Below, in pieces: positions 31,327 to 43,353 of a stretch of 64,000 nucleotides of DNA; the stretch's first letter is position 1; each line of letters begins with the position of its first letter. The stretch spans positions 600,119,644 to 600,183,643 of the forward strand of contig NC_081415.1 in assembly GCF_030272615.1 (NCBI RefSeq), in the 5' to 3' direction. The stretch is from Cryptomeria japonica. Its lineage: Eukaryota; Streptophyta; Pinopsida; Cupressales; Cupressaceae. Under the pieces are notes generated by a model. It ran no database searches. It was not told the DNA's origin and saw only the letters and a list, made by a program, of their open reading frames with translations. Both the position numbers and the translations under genes were made by a program.

Positions 31327-32451
31327 TGTTGGTTATTAGAGTTGTTGGAATTTGTTGTTGTCATTAATGTCAATGTATTCTTGTGCTGTAGAGAATTGGT
31401 GTATTGCAGATTGTTGGTTTTGGTGATCTATTGCAGATGTACTACTATAGTTTATTGGGTTTTGAGATGATTATCTCTAGTTGATTCAATATGAGTTTAA
31501 TGAAGCTATGAGGTGATTTGATCGAGTTAAATAATCCGATGTAGTGGTTGGTTTTTCAGTGTTCTATGTTGCCAAGTTATGGTATTTGATTCATGTTGCT
31601 CTGGAATGATGATATCTTATGGTGCAGATTTTGGAGAATGTTTGAGACGTTCATGTGTGTCCTCAAATTGGATGGTTCATGATTTGGAACCTCACAAACG
31701 TATCTTTCAGTTTGTCAGTTGGTGTTCTTGAGCTCCGATGATGATGATAATGACGATTCTTGATATCTGAGATGTTGTTGTAATTGCGGTGGAATTCACA
31801 TTGCTTGTTGATGTTCTCTGATCGTGTTCTATACCTTTTGATGGTTTGCATTGATCATGGTGCATGTTATTGAAGATTTTATTGGTCTGGTGGTATTCTT
31901 CATGTTATGCGACATATTCGGCGGTGTAGCATGTTGCAGATGATCTTTGTGAATTAATTGGTGGTGTTGTGTGTTCGAGGAATTTATTTGGGTCCATGTT
32001 ATGTCTTTTATGACATTGTATTAGTCTGGTTATAGATTTATGTATTGTGTGATGTAATTTTGTCATTAGGTCTTATGTGTTGAGTCACCCTTGAGGTCAA
32101 GGTTGATGATTTGTATAAATAGGTGATGTAATCATGTAAGTTGTGTGTCTACGGTTGTGTTTATGATTTGAGAGAGTATTGTATATGCAAACAAGTGAAT
32201 TTATCATTCAAAAGTGTGGAAGAGTAGAGAAGTGTTATTGTGCAGATAGTGTGCTTAACCGAAATTGTAATCAGGCATTTGGAGATGCTATTCTTTTATT
32301 TCATGTAATCCAGATTGTTGTTTGATCTTTGTAAGGTAGTGAATCTTCCTAGAGTTGTAGCCCTTTTTTGTTTTGAGCAATGAGCTCTAGGCAGTGTATT
32401 TGAATGCATGTGCATTCCCTATCATAATATTTTCACATACTACTGCATAGT
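31327..32451 (+). repeat. LTR C, left copy, first part (5' LTR of Copia element I)
   Basis: Starts TGTTGGTTATTAG and matches 61721-62830. It is interrupted at 32452 by element F and resumes at 45410. TATAAATAGG at 32114-32123 is a probable promoter TATA box. Confidence 0.8.
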
Positions 32452-33413
32452 TGTTAGCAATTGACACTCATCTGGTGATTTTTGATGCTTTATTATTGGT
32501 TTAGGGTTGTCATTGATGGAAACTCTTCTTGGAGATCTGATCCAATGGTCACAATTCTTCTTATCCAGAAGTGTATGTTAACCGATAGCTGATCAACCAG
32601 TATTTCAGGTAGAACAAAGCATTTTTGGGTTTGGAAGCTTTCTGGTGATTGTGGTGCATTGAATCATGTTCTTTTTGATTGGGCTGATTTAGAAACATCA
32701 TTTTATTACTATTTTGTTGATCCAAACTTATCTTTTTGCATCCGGTCACTCTGATATTTGACTACACATTACATTTCTGGAAGCCGACTTGGAGGAGATT
32801 ATTTTTGATATGACCAAATATATAAGATTGAATTGGTGATTGGTTTTTGGTGAATTACTATTGTGGTGATCTATTTTGGTGCGATTGAGCATAGTTTCAT
32901 GTGTGCTTTTGATTCCCAGGTGATTTGATAGTTGACTGAGATAGAAATAGAGCATATTGCAGAGCGATTAGAGTCAAAGATCTTGTGCTTAAGCAAAACT
33001 CATTCTTGCATTGTTAGATGCTACTTCAAAGTTCATTAATTGTATTTCCTCATTGTAATCAAATTGTAAGTCAGTGAGACTTCCCTGAAGGTTGTAGCCT
33101 TTCGGGTCATTGTAATTAAGCAGTGAGCTCTAGGCAGTGAGCCTGAATGCAAGTGAATTCCCCATTTATGTAATATTTATATACTCCTAACCATAGTATA
33201 TGAATATTGTGGGTTCTAGCCCCACTGTGGTTTTTTCCTTTCCGAATTTTCACATAAAAATTCTAGTGGTGTGGATTTGTGGTTTATTTATTGCTTTCTT
33301 ATGTTATTTACTATTATGCATTGCTAACCAGTGGATAAAGAATAAGTTTGTGAATTTGATATCTGGCAAAACACTGATTCACCCCCCCCTCTTAGTTGTC
33401 CTTGATTCTAACA
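32452..33413 (+). repeat. 5' LTR of element F
   Basis: TGTTAGCAATTGACACTC ... GATTCTAACA, 962 bp. It holds the uninterrupted site TTATTATTGGTTTAGGG (from about 32490), which shows where G entered the other LTR. Confidence 0.85.
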
Positions 33414-33430
33414 ATTCATATCAGAGCCTG
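33414..33430 (+). promoter_or_regulatory. Primer-binding site of element F (mutated)
   Basis: ATTCATATCAGAGCCTGG follows the LTR. It resembles TGGTATCAGAGCCTGG with the first bases changed. Confidence 0.65.
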
Positions 33431-33481
33431 GTTCCTCCAGGGAAGCTTAACCACTTGAGGAAGATCTAGGAGATTGATTCA

Positions 33482-34624
33482 ATGGATTCTAGTTTTCAGA
33501 GACAACTCAGTGTGGCACTTGAGGATCTCTATGCAGCTAGAAATGAGATTTGTACCTTGAAGAACAACTTGAATGTTGTTGATGATTTCATTAATAACCT
33601 GAAGGATCAGTAAAACATCTCTAGAGAGAAGAGGAAGGAATTAATGGACAAGCTGAAGGAGAAAGAAGATGAGATCATGCATTATTAGGATAAAGCTGAT
33701 GAAGTTAACAAGCTTGAAAGAGAGAATGTTGCTTTGAAGAATGAGATGCAATCCATTGTGATGAGGATGACTAAGGAGATTGAGGACTAGAAGAAAAATG
33801 AAGAAAATCTAGCACACTCATTGAAAGAAAGAGCAGATTAATGCTTCAGGCTTACCTACGAGAATGATCAGTTGAAGCTTGAGTTGACATAGTCAAGGAA
33901 TAATGGTCAAGAACTTGAAAGATAGATTGGTACCTTAAGGGATGAACTTGCTACTGCTAATGAATACAAAGACAAATTCAAATCTAGCTCAGCAAGGCTT
34001 GATGAGATGCTGGAAAGTCAGAGGCATGGAAAGGACATGCGAGGACTTGGATTTGAGAAAGGTGAATCATTTGGATCTGGACAAGGTAATGCAAAACCTG
34101 ATCAAAATAAGAGAAAGAATCCTTCGGTAAGATAACCTAATGCTCACAAATTCAATGGTAGATGCTTTACTTGCAATAAGTTTGGTCATATGGAGAATCA
34201 TTGCAGAAGTAGGATGAATAATGTTCCTACCTTTACCGGTCAGTGTTTCATATGCAATAATTTTGGTCACAAGTCAAATGTGTGTAGAGCAGTAATGAAT
34301 AACTTCCAAAAAAAAAGATGCTATGCTTGTGGGATGTTTGGACATATCTCTAATCAGTGCAAGATGAGACCAAATCAAATGAACTTCAAACCTAAGCAAA
34401 ATAATGTTGTTTGCCAAGCATGCAACAAAACCAGTCACATTGCAAAGTACTGCAGAAGTAAGAACATTGCTCCGGTAGACAAGAATAACTCAGATGAGAA
34501 AGAAAAAGTGAAAGTAGAAGAGATCAAGGAGAAGCATGAGAAGATGTGGGTAAGAAAAGATGAATCCAGAGTTGACAATGGGTCTACACTCGAATCCGGT
34601 TCTGGATCTTCATCCAGTAACTAG
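33482..34624 (+). pseudogene. Gag with coiled coil and four CCHC knuckles (element F), seven nonsense codons
   Basis: One frame of 381 codons with no frameshift runs from ATG 33482 to TAG 34622. In-frame stops are at 33611 (TAA), 33686, 33788 (TAG), 33839 (TAA), 33890, 33923 (TAG) and 34133 (TAA); there is no internal TGA. The N-terminal two thirds is Lys/Glu/Leu-rich and heptad-like, a probable coiled coil. Four knuckles follow: CFTCNKFGHMENHC, CFICNNFGHKSNVC, CYACGMFGHISNQC and CQACNKTSHIAKYC. The end is Ser-rich. All stops could come from Gln codons by C-to-T change. Gag would bind the RNA. The architecture matches the old Copia gag at 19771-21690. Confidence 0.8.
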
Positions 34625-35028
34625 GGCTTTGTGCCTTAGGGGGATCTTTTCATACAAATTCTAAGAACCTGCTCTTTGATGGTCTGCAATCGATTCTAGA
34701 AGATTCTAGAAGGTTTGAACCATGAGTGCATATGATATTTGGAAGTTTCTAAGAATATTTGGTGATCCGTTATGCGATTTCATGAAAATCATGATAACTG
34801 ATGGTTGCATTTATTACAGTGGAAAATTAGGTTTTTGAAGGATAAAAGTGCATTTGAAGTTTCATTTGTCACAATGCGATCAAGTGGGTGGGGCAGAGAA
34901 GAGAGCAAAGCAAGTTGGTGATTTCAACAATGATTTCAACAACTCTAAAGAAAATTCCAGTAACCGATTGTGAAGCAAGGTATTTATCTATTTAAGCTTT
35001 CAGTTTTCTGCAAACCCTAGCATTTGAA
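34625..35028 (+). other. Spacer between the two frames of element F
   Basis: About 400 bp with no coding motif. It contains short direct repeats such as GATTTCAACAA (about 34920-34940). Confidence 0.5.
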
Positions 35029-36112
35029 ATGGCTTTAGCTTCTAGTTTTGCTACCCCATTGGTGGTTGAGATTAAGGATAGGGCCTGACTAGTTTTCAAG
35101 AAACATCCTATTAAGTCGGCTGAGGATGATCTAGAAGGTGCTTTTTCATCCATGCCCTATGGAGTTCTCCAGAATGAAGATATTAGGGCTTACATTCATT
35201 GCAATCTCGAGGAGCTTGGAAATGCATATATGCTATATTTTTACAACAAGCATTTGCCTGATGGTTTGGACAATCTCAAACCAGAATACAAGGTTCTTCA
35301 AGAAAAGGGTTTCTCGTAGTTTGTGCATTTTCCATTATTTGATGAGGTATGAGTGGATTTGGTACATTCTTATTCGGGTACATGATGAGTTTATATGGCT
35401 TGATAGGCCACATAAAATCACCGAGTAGGTGATCTGAGCCATAACTGACCTAGCTGAAACCGGTGATGTGCCCAGTCTAAGGAAAGTGTCAAATGACACA
35501 GTCATAGCCACATCAGGATCCAAATTCGATAGAAGGGCAATGACCATTAATGAAATCCAAGAGAATGATGTGAAGTTTGCATCAATGGTAGTCGGTTACA
35601 AGGTTTAGCAATCCATCAGGTACAACTCTATCTCTGGTACTACTAAGACAACATAAGCTAAGGTTGTTGAGGTTGACAAAGGAAAAGGTATAGTTGATCC
35701 GACAATTGTCACTCCTCCAGTTACAGGGACCCCACCTCAGATTTGTATTAATCTTGATGGTTATGTTGATCTTGGAAAGATGTCACCTACAGAAAAGCTT
35801 ATGCTCACAACTGCAGTATAGGCCCAGGCTAGCCAAGATATGGAGAAGTCAAAAATTGAAGATAAAAAGCTAATTTTGATGTCTATAGATGTTTTGTAGA
35901 AGGTGACCCCTAATGTATAGTTAGATTCAAATAACAGCCCCTCCAATAAATTGCTACAATTGATTAAGAGTGTAAATACCAATTTTGATTCTTTGGAGAA
36001 GACTGCTATACAAAAACTTTTGGATAAATTCAAGGATGTTAGGAAGCAAACATTCCAGAAAATGATTGAAGATGATAGAGTGAGATTAAATGAGAGACTA
36101 GATTATTTCTGA
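35029..36112 (+). pseudogene. Second ORF of element F, unknown protein
   Basis: From ATG 35029 (MALASSFATPLVVEIKD) a protein-like frame runs through LEGAFSSMPYGVL, IRAYIHCNLEELG and LPDGLDNLKPEYKVLQEKGF. It shifts frame near 35340 and continues as VHDEFIWLDRPHKITE, ITDLAETGDVPSLRKVSND, RRAMTINEIQENDVKFASM and MSPTEKLMLT to about 36112. Several TAG/TAA codons sit where Gln is plausible; one early TGA does not fit Gln. I do not recognise the family. It is not protease, integrase, RT or RNaseH. Its place after gag suggests cargo or a helper protein of this element family. Function unknown. Confidence 0.5.
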
Positions 36113-36758
36113 CACATTGTCAGAAGCTGGAAAATTGTACCAATCTTTCCTAATTTTGCCTAAGTTCACTGTAGATATTGATAAGCAGATAGGTGTTTGC
36201 CAGGGAAAGTTTGTTGGCATTTTTTAGTCCTTTTATCCTAATGTAACTCTAACCAAAAGTATTGAAGGGCATATGATAGCCTTAAATGATCAAATCTCAA
36301 GCCTTCAAGAGGATATGGAAATTTTTTTTGAGGAAAGTAGGTAAACTCTGGAATCTGATTGCCACCCGGTTGGACACCATATTAAGCAATAAGGTGGATT
36401 GTATGAAGGAGATGACCCGACCTGTACCATTTGATCTGAGAAAGTTAGAAATTCATGCCACTGTATTTAGTGCATTTATCACAATTTTGGACAACTTGAA
36501 GAGTGGGTGGGATACTCATCTAGGATTTTTGAAGACTACTTATGTTGATATCTTCAAGTTTTTATAAGTATCTATGTTTTGGATAACACCCCATGTTTGG
36601 GATTTTTGTCAAAGGGAGAGAGAGACGATGAAAAATGTATAGTATTAGAGAGTGGAATTCTTTGTCTAAGGGGGAGCCTTAGAGATTCTTTTAATTCTTT
36701 TGAACCAGTGTTCAACACTCAACACTTAGCCATTTTTCACGAGTGTTGCCATCAATGC
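36113..36758 (+). other. 3' internal region of element F
   Basis: Contains fragments that may extend the unknown second frame (for example around 36286-36567), broken by stops. No named domain is seen. Confidence 0.4.
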
Positions 36759-36771
36759 CAAAGGGAGAGAT
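36759..36771 (+). promoter_or_regulatory. Polypurine tract of element F
   Basis: CAAAGGGAGAGAT directly precedes the TGTTGGC start of the 3' LTR. Confidence 0.75.
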
Positions 36772-36819
36772 TGTTGGCAATTGACACTCATCTGGTGATT
36801 TTCAATGCTTTATTATTGG
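36772..36819 (+). repeat. 3' LTR of element F, first part
   Basis: First 48 bp of the LTR, ending in the target duplication ATTGG (36815-36819). Continued at 44521. Confidence 0.85.
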
Positions 36820-38056
36820 TGTAATGAGGTGAAATGTGTGAATGAGAGATCAAGAGGAAAACTACCCTTTCCGTCCAAGGAGAGATGAGAGTTTCACTAT
36901 GGATTTCCCTTCAAACACTTTTCACCCAATTACATTGGAAGAGGAGAGGAGAATTCACTAGATTCAACCTTCAAAGAAGAAGATAGAATTCTGAGTGAAA
37001 TGGGAATGATAAGCTAATCCCCTCTTCCTATTTGAAATGGAAAGGAATTGATTGAATTATGTAGTGCAAAAGTGACAAAGAATTGATTATAACTTAAGAT
37101 CAGAATATGGGATAAATTTGTGCACCTGGATCTGGTAGTAATATGTCAAGAAAAAGTCATCCTGCAAATTTGAAGAAAAGTTCCTCGGATCATGGCGGGA
37201 ATGTACATGGTCCTCTGAAAAATCCGTGAAATTAAAAGGGTTTTTCCACCTCTGCAAATGGAGCCCAGATCCGAAAGTACAGTTGCGCACCTACAACCTA
37301 CACACAAAAAAGAGAGGAAAATGGGTTGGGATTGGAGGGGTTTGCCTTTAGGTCAAACCATAATTTTGGAATTAACCAAGTAATGAAAGAAAGTACTTGA
37401 AAGTAGATGTAAATGAAAGATTGAATTGTAAATCATCTCAAGGGAGGTTGTTAGCAATGTTGATAGAAATGCTTGTGTGGAATTGAATGTTGGAATCAAT
37501 CTCCTCTTCAATGGTTGAATCCTTGATTTGAATGCAACACGTAGCCTTGAAGGGAGACTTGAGAATCCTCAATGCTCGAAAAGAATGCTTGAATGCTTGA
37601 ATACTCTTGAACGCCTGATCACCAATTTTCACCTTATTAAACCATATCAAACCCTTATGCAAATGAGAGGGAAAATTCCTCTTAACTACATGTCAATTAT
37701 GGTTAATGAAACTGATTTTCGTCACAAGCCAACATCAAAGAAGTTTCCTGCTCACTATACAACCTACAATGCATGCTCTAGGAAAGGTCTTGCCCTAAAA
37801 TAGGGAAGGGATAGGGGTGATACGCCCCTGTCGTAGGAATAAAAGGGGCACCACGCCCCTTTCCTAGATTGCGCCCCTGTCCTACCCATTTCTCTAGGGA
37901 AGAGTGCAGACAGGGTGGTGCAGAGGCCAAGGGAGAAGCAGATTCTAAGGGTTGAGTAGTCTCTGGTCTCTGATCAGGCTAGAGGATTTGATCTTGCATG
38001 CATGAGGACACTAATGCAGTAAAAAATTGTTAGGGTCACAATTTTATGACACTACA
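36820..38056 (-). repeat. 3' LTR of element G
   Basis: TGTAATGAGGTG ... GACACTACA, 1237 bp. It contains GC-rich ACGCCCCT-type repeats (about 37820-37900) that are shorter in the other copy. Confidence 0.85.
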
Positions 38057-38072
38057 TTTAGCCCCCACTTTA
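38057..38072 (-). promoter_or_regulatory. Polypurine tract of element G
   Basis: Minus strand AAAGTGGGGGCTAAA next to the LTR start TGTAGTGTC. Confidence 0.8.
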
Positions 38073-38835
38073 CCGGGAGTGTGAGTGTATGCCAATACTG
38101 CTGGTAAAGTACAAGAAAACAAGATTGAAACTTTTACCACATCAAGGAGGCAAGATGCGCCAAGCCCCCAATGGACTTAAGATCTTACGACTTTGATTGG
38201 CAAAGTAAAATGGAAGATCAAGAAGGAAAGAACCATGACTGCAAGTAGAAAAGTTCCCCTCACTATGAGTCATGAAAGAAAGGATACTAAGGATTACAAA
38301 TAAAAACAAAGTTCACTAAGTAATTCTAAGAATCAAGAAGGAAAATATGAGCGAAGTGTATGCCCTCACGTTAAAGCAATTATGCATGCTGCATCGGGAC
38401 CGGTTGCTTTAAGGTAGGATACACCTGAGAGAGAGAAGAGAGGAAGCACATTATCACAAGGATTTATCACCCAATCAATGAATAAACCCAAGGATAATGG
38501 ACACAAAACATGAGGTATGAGGTAGTTTCACTTTCCTCAGGGTCGGTATGTTGTATGATAACTTATGTATATCATGTGTATATATGTGCATGTAATAATC
38601 ATCATTCCCCAAAGAAGGACACTACCTTGGAAGAAAGGGAAGAGAGGATGTCTTTTGAGTCAACATGAAAGAGACCAAGAAAATATCTCACTGCTTTACA
38701 TCATCCCCAAGTAGAAATTTAGGGAACAAATAGAAAAACAGGGATACACATAGAAGAATGGTCAAAAAAGAGCAAGAAAGGAGAGAGAGAAGATCTACAG
38801 TGCTAATATTGCTAATCTAGCATGATGTTTGCCTC
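38073..38835 (-). other. 3' untranslated part of element G
   Basis: No coding motif seen on either strand. Confidence 0.5.
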
Positions 38836-41800
38836 TCAATCTTGTTGATCACTATTTAGGGAAGGTGAGCAACATACCATAAGAGTGACATCGAGCACAA
38901 TAGATGGAGCTATCACAAGATCCAAACAAGGACTATGCTCATGTTGTAAGTCACTTTGTTCAATTCTAGGAGCTAGGATTAGGGTTTGTGAAAATTCCGT
39001 TGATAAATGCTTGTCCACATCAACATATTCATACTCACTATCAAAAGAATTAGGAGTTGTATTTCCATTATGAATAACTTTTTCACCCATTTGTTCATCA
39101 ATGTTTAGAGAAATAGGAGAAAGAACATGAATAGGAGTAAAACCATCACATGTTTTGTGCAACTTATGATTTGGAGATGTAGCTAGGTTGAACATCTTGC
39201 TTTGAAGAAAAGGGAATCATGTCAACTGTCGAAGACTGAGGAGATTGAGTATTTTGAGGCATATCTTTATGAGCTCAAACATGACATCTTTGTCAATGTT
39301 CTCTCGCACAATGATTTTGTCGGGTCTTAGTGGAAGGCTGAGGAGGAGGAACATTTGAAAAAGTGGGAATGTTTCTCTCCTTGATAGTTGAAGGTTTAGG
39401 TTGAACAAGAGGAGAAGCATGCCTCTTCTCTCGATAAGAGGAAGGAGGTAGAACTGCACCATAGACAGGAGGAATATTAGGTGTAGGAAGGAGACCAGGT
39501 CCATCATGAGGAGGAGGTATAGGTCTAACCTTAGGAGATATATTGTTGTTCTCCTTAAGAGAAGGTAAATTCACATCCATAGGAATAGGTTGACGATCTT
39601 CCTTAGGAGAGAGATTAGTTCTATCCATGAGGGGAAGAACCTCATCTTGAAGAATAATAGGAATGTCAAGTGTTGGAGATCTATGCTGACTTAAGGATAA
39701 GATCTTATCATTCTTCCATTTTTATAAGATTTAAAAAGAGCATCACTCCTTGATGGAAGAGATTGGAATTGTTTAGGCCAAAAGAGATCAATAGGAACAC
39801 CGAGGCTTCTTTCAGATGGACAAAATAAGCTATGGTTCACGGTTATGATTTCTCCATTGTGAGGAAATTTTAGACACTTGTAGATTGGAGAAGCAATAGC
39901 CTTCATGGAAGATAGCTAAGGATAGCCCAACTTTACATGGAATTGCTCACAAGAGGGTATAATAACAAAGTCAACATCCATGGATTTAGTATGAACTTCA
40001 ATAGAAAGGGTGATAGAGCCAATGGTAGGATAAGAGAGTCCATAAAATAACTTCACAACCACATTAGAATCATCATATATTGGTTTATGAATCGTAAAGT
40101 GAAAAGATACTCTTCAGTTATGACATTAACCATGCAAGAGGGATCAATCAGGGCACCATGGCAAGGGATATCCTTAACCTTCACAACTATGTATAAAGGG
40201 CCATCAGGTGCTCTAAAGGTCTCACTAGGGTCAAAAGTAATACAAGTACCCTTAGGAATATCCTATCTTTCTACCATATTAACCAAGTTTAGAGCCATAG
40301 AGGTGAATTCTTCAGAAGAGAAAGAATTAGGTAGAATCTCAATAACGTTAGAGGTATGACAAGTCAAGGGATGAGTAAAAATCTTAAGATTTTGATTAGG
40401 AGGAGCTAGTGATTTATTTCCTTTATCATTCACGCCTGCCACATATATAGTATTATTATCAATCATGTCTTAAATCTTGTTCTTCAATGCAAAACATTTC
40501 TCAGTATCATGACCAAGTTGACGATTAAATTGACAGAAGGAATTGCTATCAAAATAAGGGGATGAAAGTTTAGAAGGATCAATTTGTTTTATAGGAGGAA
40601 GTTTGATAACATTTATGTGCAACAAGTGAGACATAATACTATGTAAAGATTCATTCAAGGGAGTAAATTGTCTTTCTCTTCAGAAAAATTTAGAAATAGA
40701 AGGCACACCTATTGTAGCATTCACATTGTGGTTGGTTATTGTATCATTTAACTTGATGAAGCTATTTGTTGGGTTTGAACTTTGCAAATAGTTGTTGAAC
40801 ACTCTCCCCCTTATCACTTGGAGCCATAGGAGTGGATTGCTCCATTTGACTCATAACCAATTGATAATATTTTCCCTATAGATTTTTGTAAATTATAAAT
40901 GAAAATTCTTTTAGTATCATTATCAGGTACATGAAAAGAAATTTGAGCACACAAACGCTTATATCTACCAATGAAATTAGTCACTTTTTCTTTAATGCCT
41001 TGTTTACAATGCATTAAATCAATCAAAGTGATTTTAGGACCAATGTTGTTTTGAAATTGTTGGATGAAAGCATTTTCCAGTTGTTGAAAGGAGATGATAG
41101 AATAAGAGGGAAAAGAGAAATACTATCATAAAGCCTTATCTCTTAGTGTTCTTGTAAACAATTTTACAAGCAATCTTTAATCATAAGGAAAATCGGTACA
41201 CAAGGTTTGAAATGTTTTTACATGCATAAGAGGATCATCTTTTCCATTATAGAGTTCTAATTGAGGGATCTCAACATGTTTAGGTGGCACAACTTTAACA
41301 ATATCAAGAGAAAGTGGGCTTGCAACATCAAAGGTAGGAACCCTAAACCTGGATTGACTCATAGAAGCAATTTGTTGTTTTAAGGAAGACACGGTTTGAG
41401 CAAGATTATGAATTGTCATTTTGGTAGAAGAATTGATGTTAGACATAGTTGATTGAGAAGGTGGTGTGATGTTGTTGAAAGAAGGCATGGACTGAGAATA
41501 AGGTGGTGGGACTTTATGATAAGTAGGAATAGGTGATGATTGGGTAGGAAAAGGGACACTTAAAGGAGGAACACATTTTTTGAAGGAATTGCCCCCTTGT
41601 GTCACATTGATTGGTTGAGGAATAATAGGAATACTTATGGAAGACATAGCTAAAGATGGAGGATTAAATGAAGAAGAGGGATTGCCCCCATGACCAATGG
41701 TTGTAGGAAGAACATTTTGAGTTGATGTTGGAGGTAAAAGTAGGAATACTGGTCATAAGAGTAGTCAAAGGAAATGAAGGATTGACTTGTGCTGAAGGTT

Positions 41801-42230
41801 TTGAATAACCTAGGGTTTTGACACAACTCTTGATAGGTACGACATTAGAATCAACAATATGTGCAATTCTACACAATATATCAATTCCATTCTTATCACT
41901 TTGAATCATGCACTTAAGGCCTTCAATTAATGGAAGAGATTCACTATTAGGGTATTCTTGAGACATCCATTATTGAAAGTTATCAAATTTTTTATCCAAT
42001 GTGGAAAGTTAATCTATAGAAACCCTAGTTAAAGCTTCTTCTTCATCATGGGATTCATCAATGGGGTGAATAGGGACATGATTAGGATGGGAAGAATTAG
42101 CATGATCCTCATTAAATAAGTCACCCAAATTAGGCTCCATCTCCTCGGTCATTAAACCTTGGGAAGCTTTAATTCTAATGCTTCGTCTAACTGGGATAGG
42201 ATAGGTAGGACTAATAGTGGTAAAACTCAT
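38836..42230 (-). pseudogene. Decayed gag-protease of element G
   Basis: Minus-strand pieces in order. A start-like MSFTTISPTYPIPVRRSIR is at 42230. A Pro/Ser-rich N-terminal part follows (41966-41400). The gag domain (HVEIPQLELYNGKDDPLMHV, KLFTRTLRDKAL, FIGRYKRLCAQI) is at about 41280-40860. A CQFNRQLGHDTEKC knuckle-like motif is near 40540. A protease remnant (ALIDPSC.VNVI) is near 40150, followed by a YKCLKFPHNG segment near 39870. Further Pro-rich frames run to 38836. Stops are numerous, many at positions where Gln or Trp is expected. This is a Tat-type gag-protease without RT or integrase. It would depend on another element for replication. Confidence 0.7.
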
Positions 42231-43333
42231 ACACTAGAGGGAAAATTTAAATTTTTAATTTTGGAACAAAGCTTACAAAATTGATTAATGCAAAATTTAA
42301 GAAAATAATGACTACACAATTTAAACTTTGTTGGGGGAAGAGGATGACACAATTTCCAAAATGAAAGGAAATTGAAATTTTAAAATTAGGGCCAAGGGCA
42401 TACCACTTAATTTTCAAATTGAAAATTTTAAAATCAAGGCAGACTATAATTAACCTCCTAATTTAAAAAAATTTCTTGAAATTTGAAATGTTAAATTTTG
42501 GAGGTATTTCTGACTCTAGAGGGATCAACAATCGACAAAATCAGTCAATCTTCTGGATTTAGGCTATTGAATACAGTCATAACAGTCTCCTAAAATTTTG
42601 GGAAAAAATTCGAGGACCGCGATGGGAACGCACATGGTCCGACCAACTTTTTTTGAAATTTTCAAGGATGAATATTACGATGATTTCAAAGCTAACCCCA
42701 AAAAATTGACAAATTTTACAACCTCTAGATGGGCAAAATGAAGGCGCAAATGTAAAAATAGGACTCTATTAGGGTTTTGAAGAAAAAGAGGAATCGAATT
42801 GCAAATTTGAAAAAGGTCAAACCTAATGGATAGGGACACCTTAGAAAATGTTTAGAAATCTGAATGTGAATGAAATTGATTTGAAATTCGCACAAAATCC
42901 AATTAAATTTGAAAATTAGGGTTTTATGACCTAACCACTTAATTTTAAAATTTGAATTTTGGGAAAAAGGAGGGAAATTAAAAAATTGAATTGTAGGAAT
43001 GAAAACAAGTCCGGGAACAATCAAAAATCTAAAAAATTAAATGCAAATCCAATTTTTGCACAAGTTCAAGATGATTTTTGAAAATTTGGGTTTTAACAAG
43101 TAACCTCTTATTTGTGTAAATTTGATTTACAGATTGAACAAGACAATGAGGAAATTGAATTTGACAAACAAAACAATTTTTCAGATCTAAGATAACCACA
43201 AGCAATTTTTACAAATCACAATTTTAATTTTAATTTTAAAATATAGGGTTTTTAACGATTTAACCACTAAGTTTGCAGAAAATTTAAACTTGCAAATGAA
43301 AAATATGCAATTTTGTTCAAAGGAAAGCATGTA
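42231..43333 (-). other. 5' leader of element G
   Basis: AT-rich, no coding motif. At 42614-42640 it holds GGACC...GGTCC, the inverted repeat also seen in the LTRs of H. Confidence 0.55.
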
Positions 43334-43350
43334 AGACGTCGGGTTCACCA
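43334..43350 (-). promoter_or_regulatory. Primer-binding site of element G
   Basis: Minus strand TGGTGAACCCGACGTCT, three bases after the LTR. It shares the first 15 bases with the site of element H. Confidence 0.8.
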
Positions 43351-43353
43351 AAA

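Noticed and set aside
33200-33469. Plus-strand frame with hydrophobic segments in LTR F, and its counterpart at 45197-45433
   Set aside because: It spans the LTR end and primer site; it recurs only because LTRs are duplicated.
33482-36112. Alternative genetic code with UAA/UAG read as Gln in element F
   Set aside because: The same window has TAA/TAG ending normal frames and TGA in other broken frames. Methylation-driven C-to-T change explains the pattern more simply.
36579-36824. Plus-strand frame across the polypurine tract of F
   Set aside because: It runs from internal region into the LTR and ends at the G insertion; not a gene.
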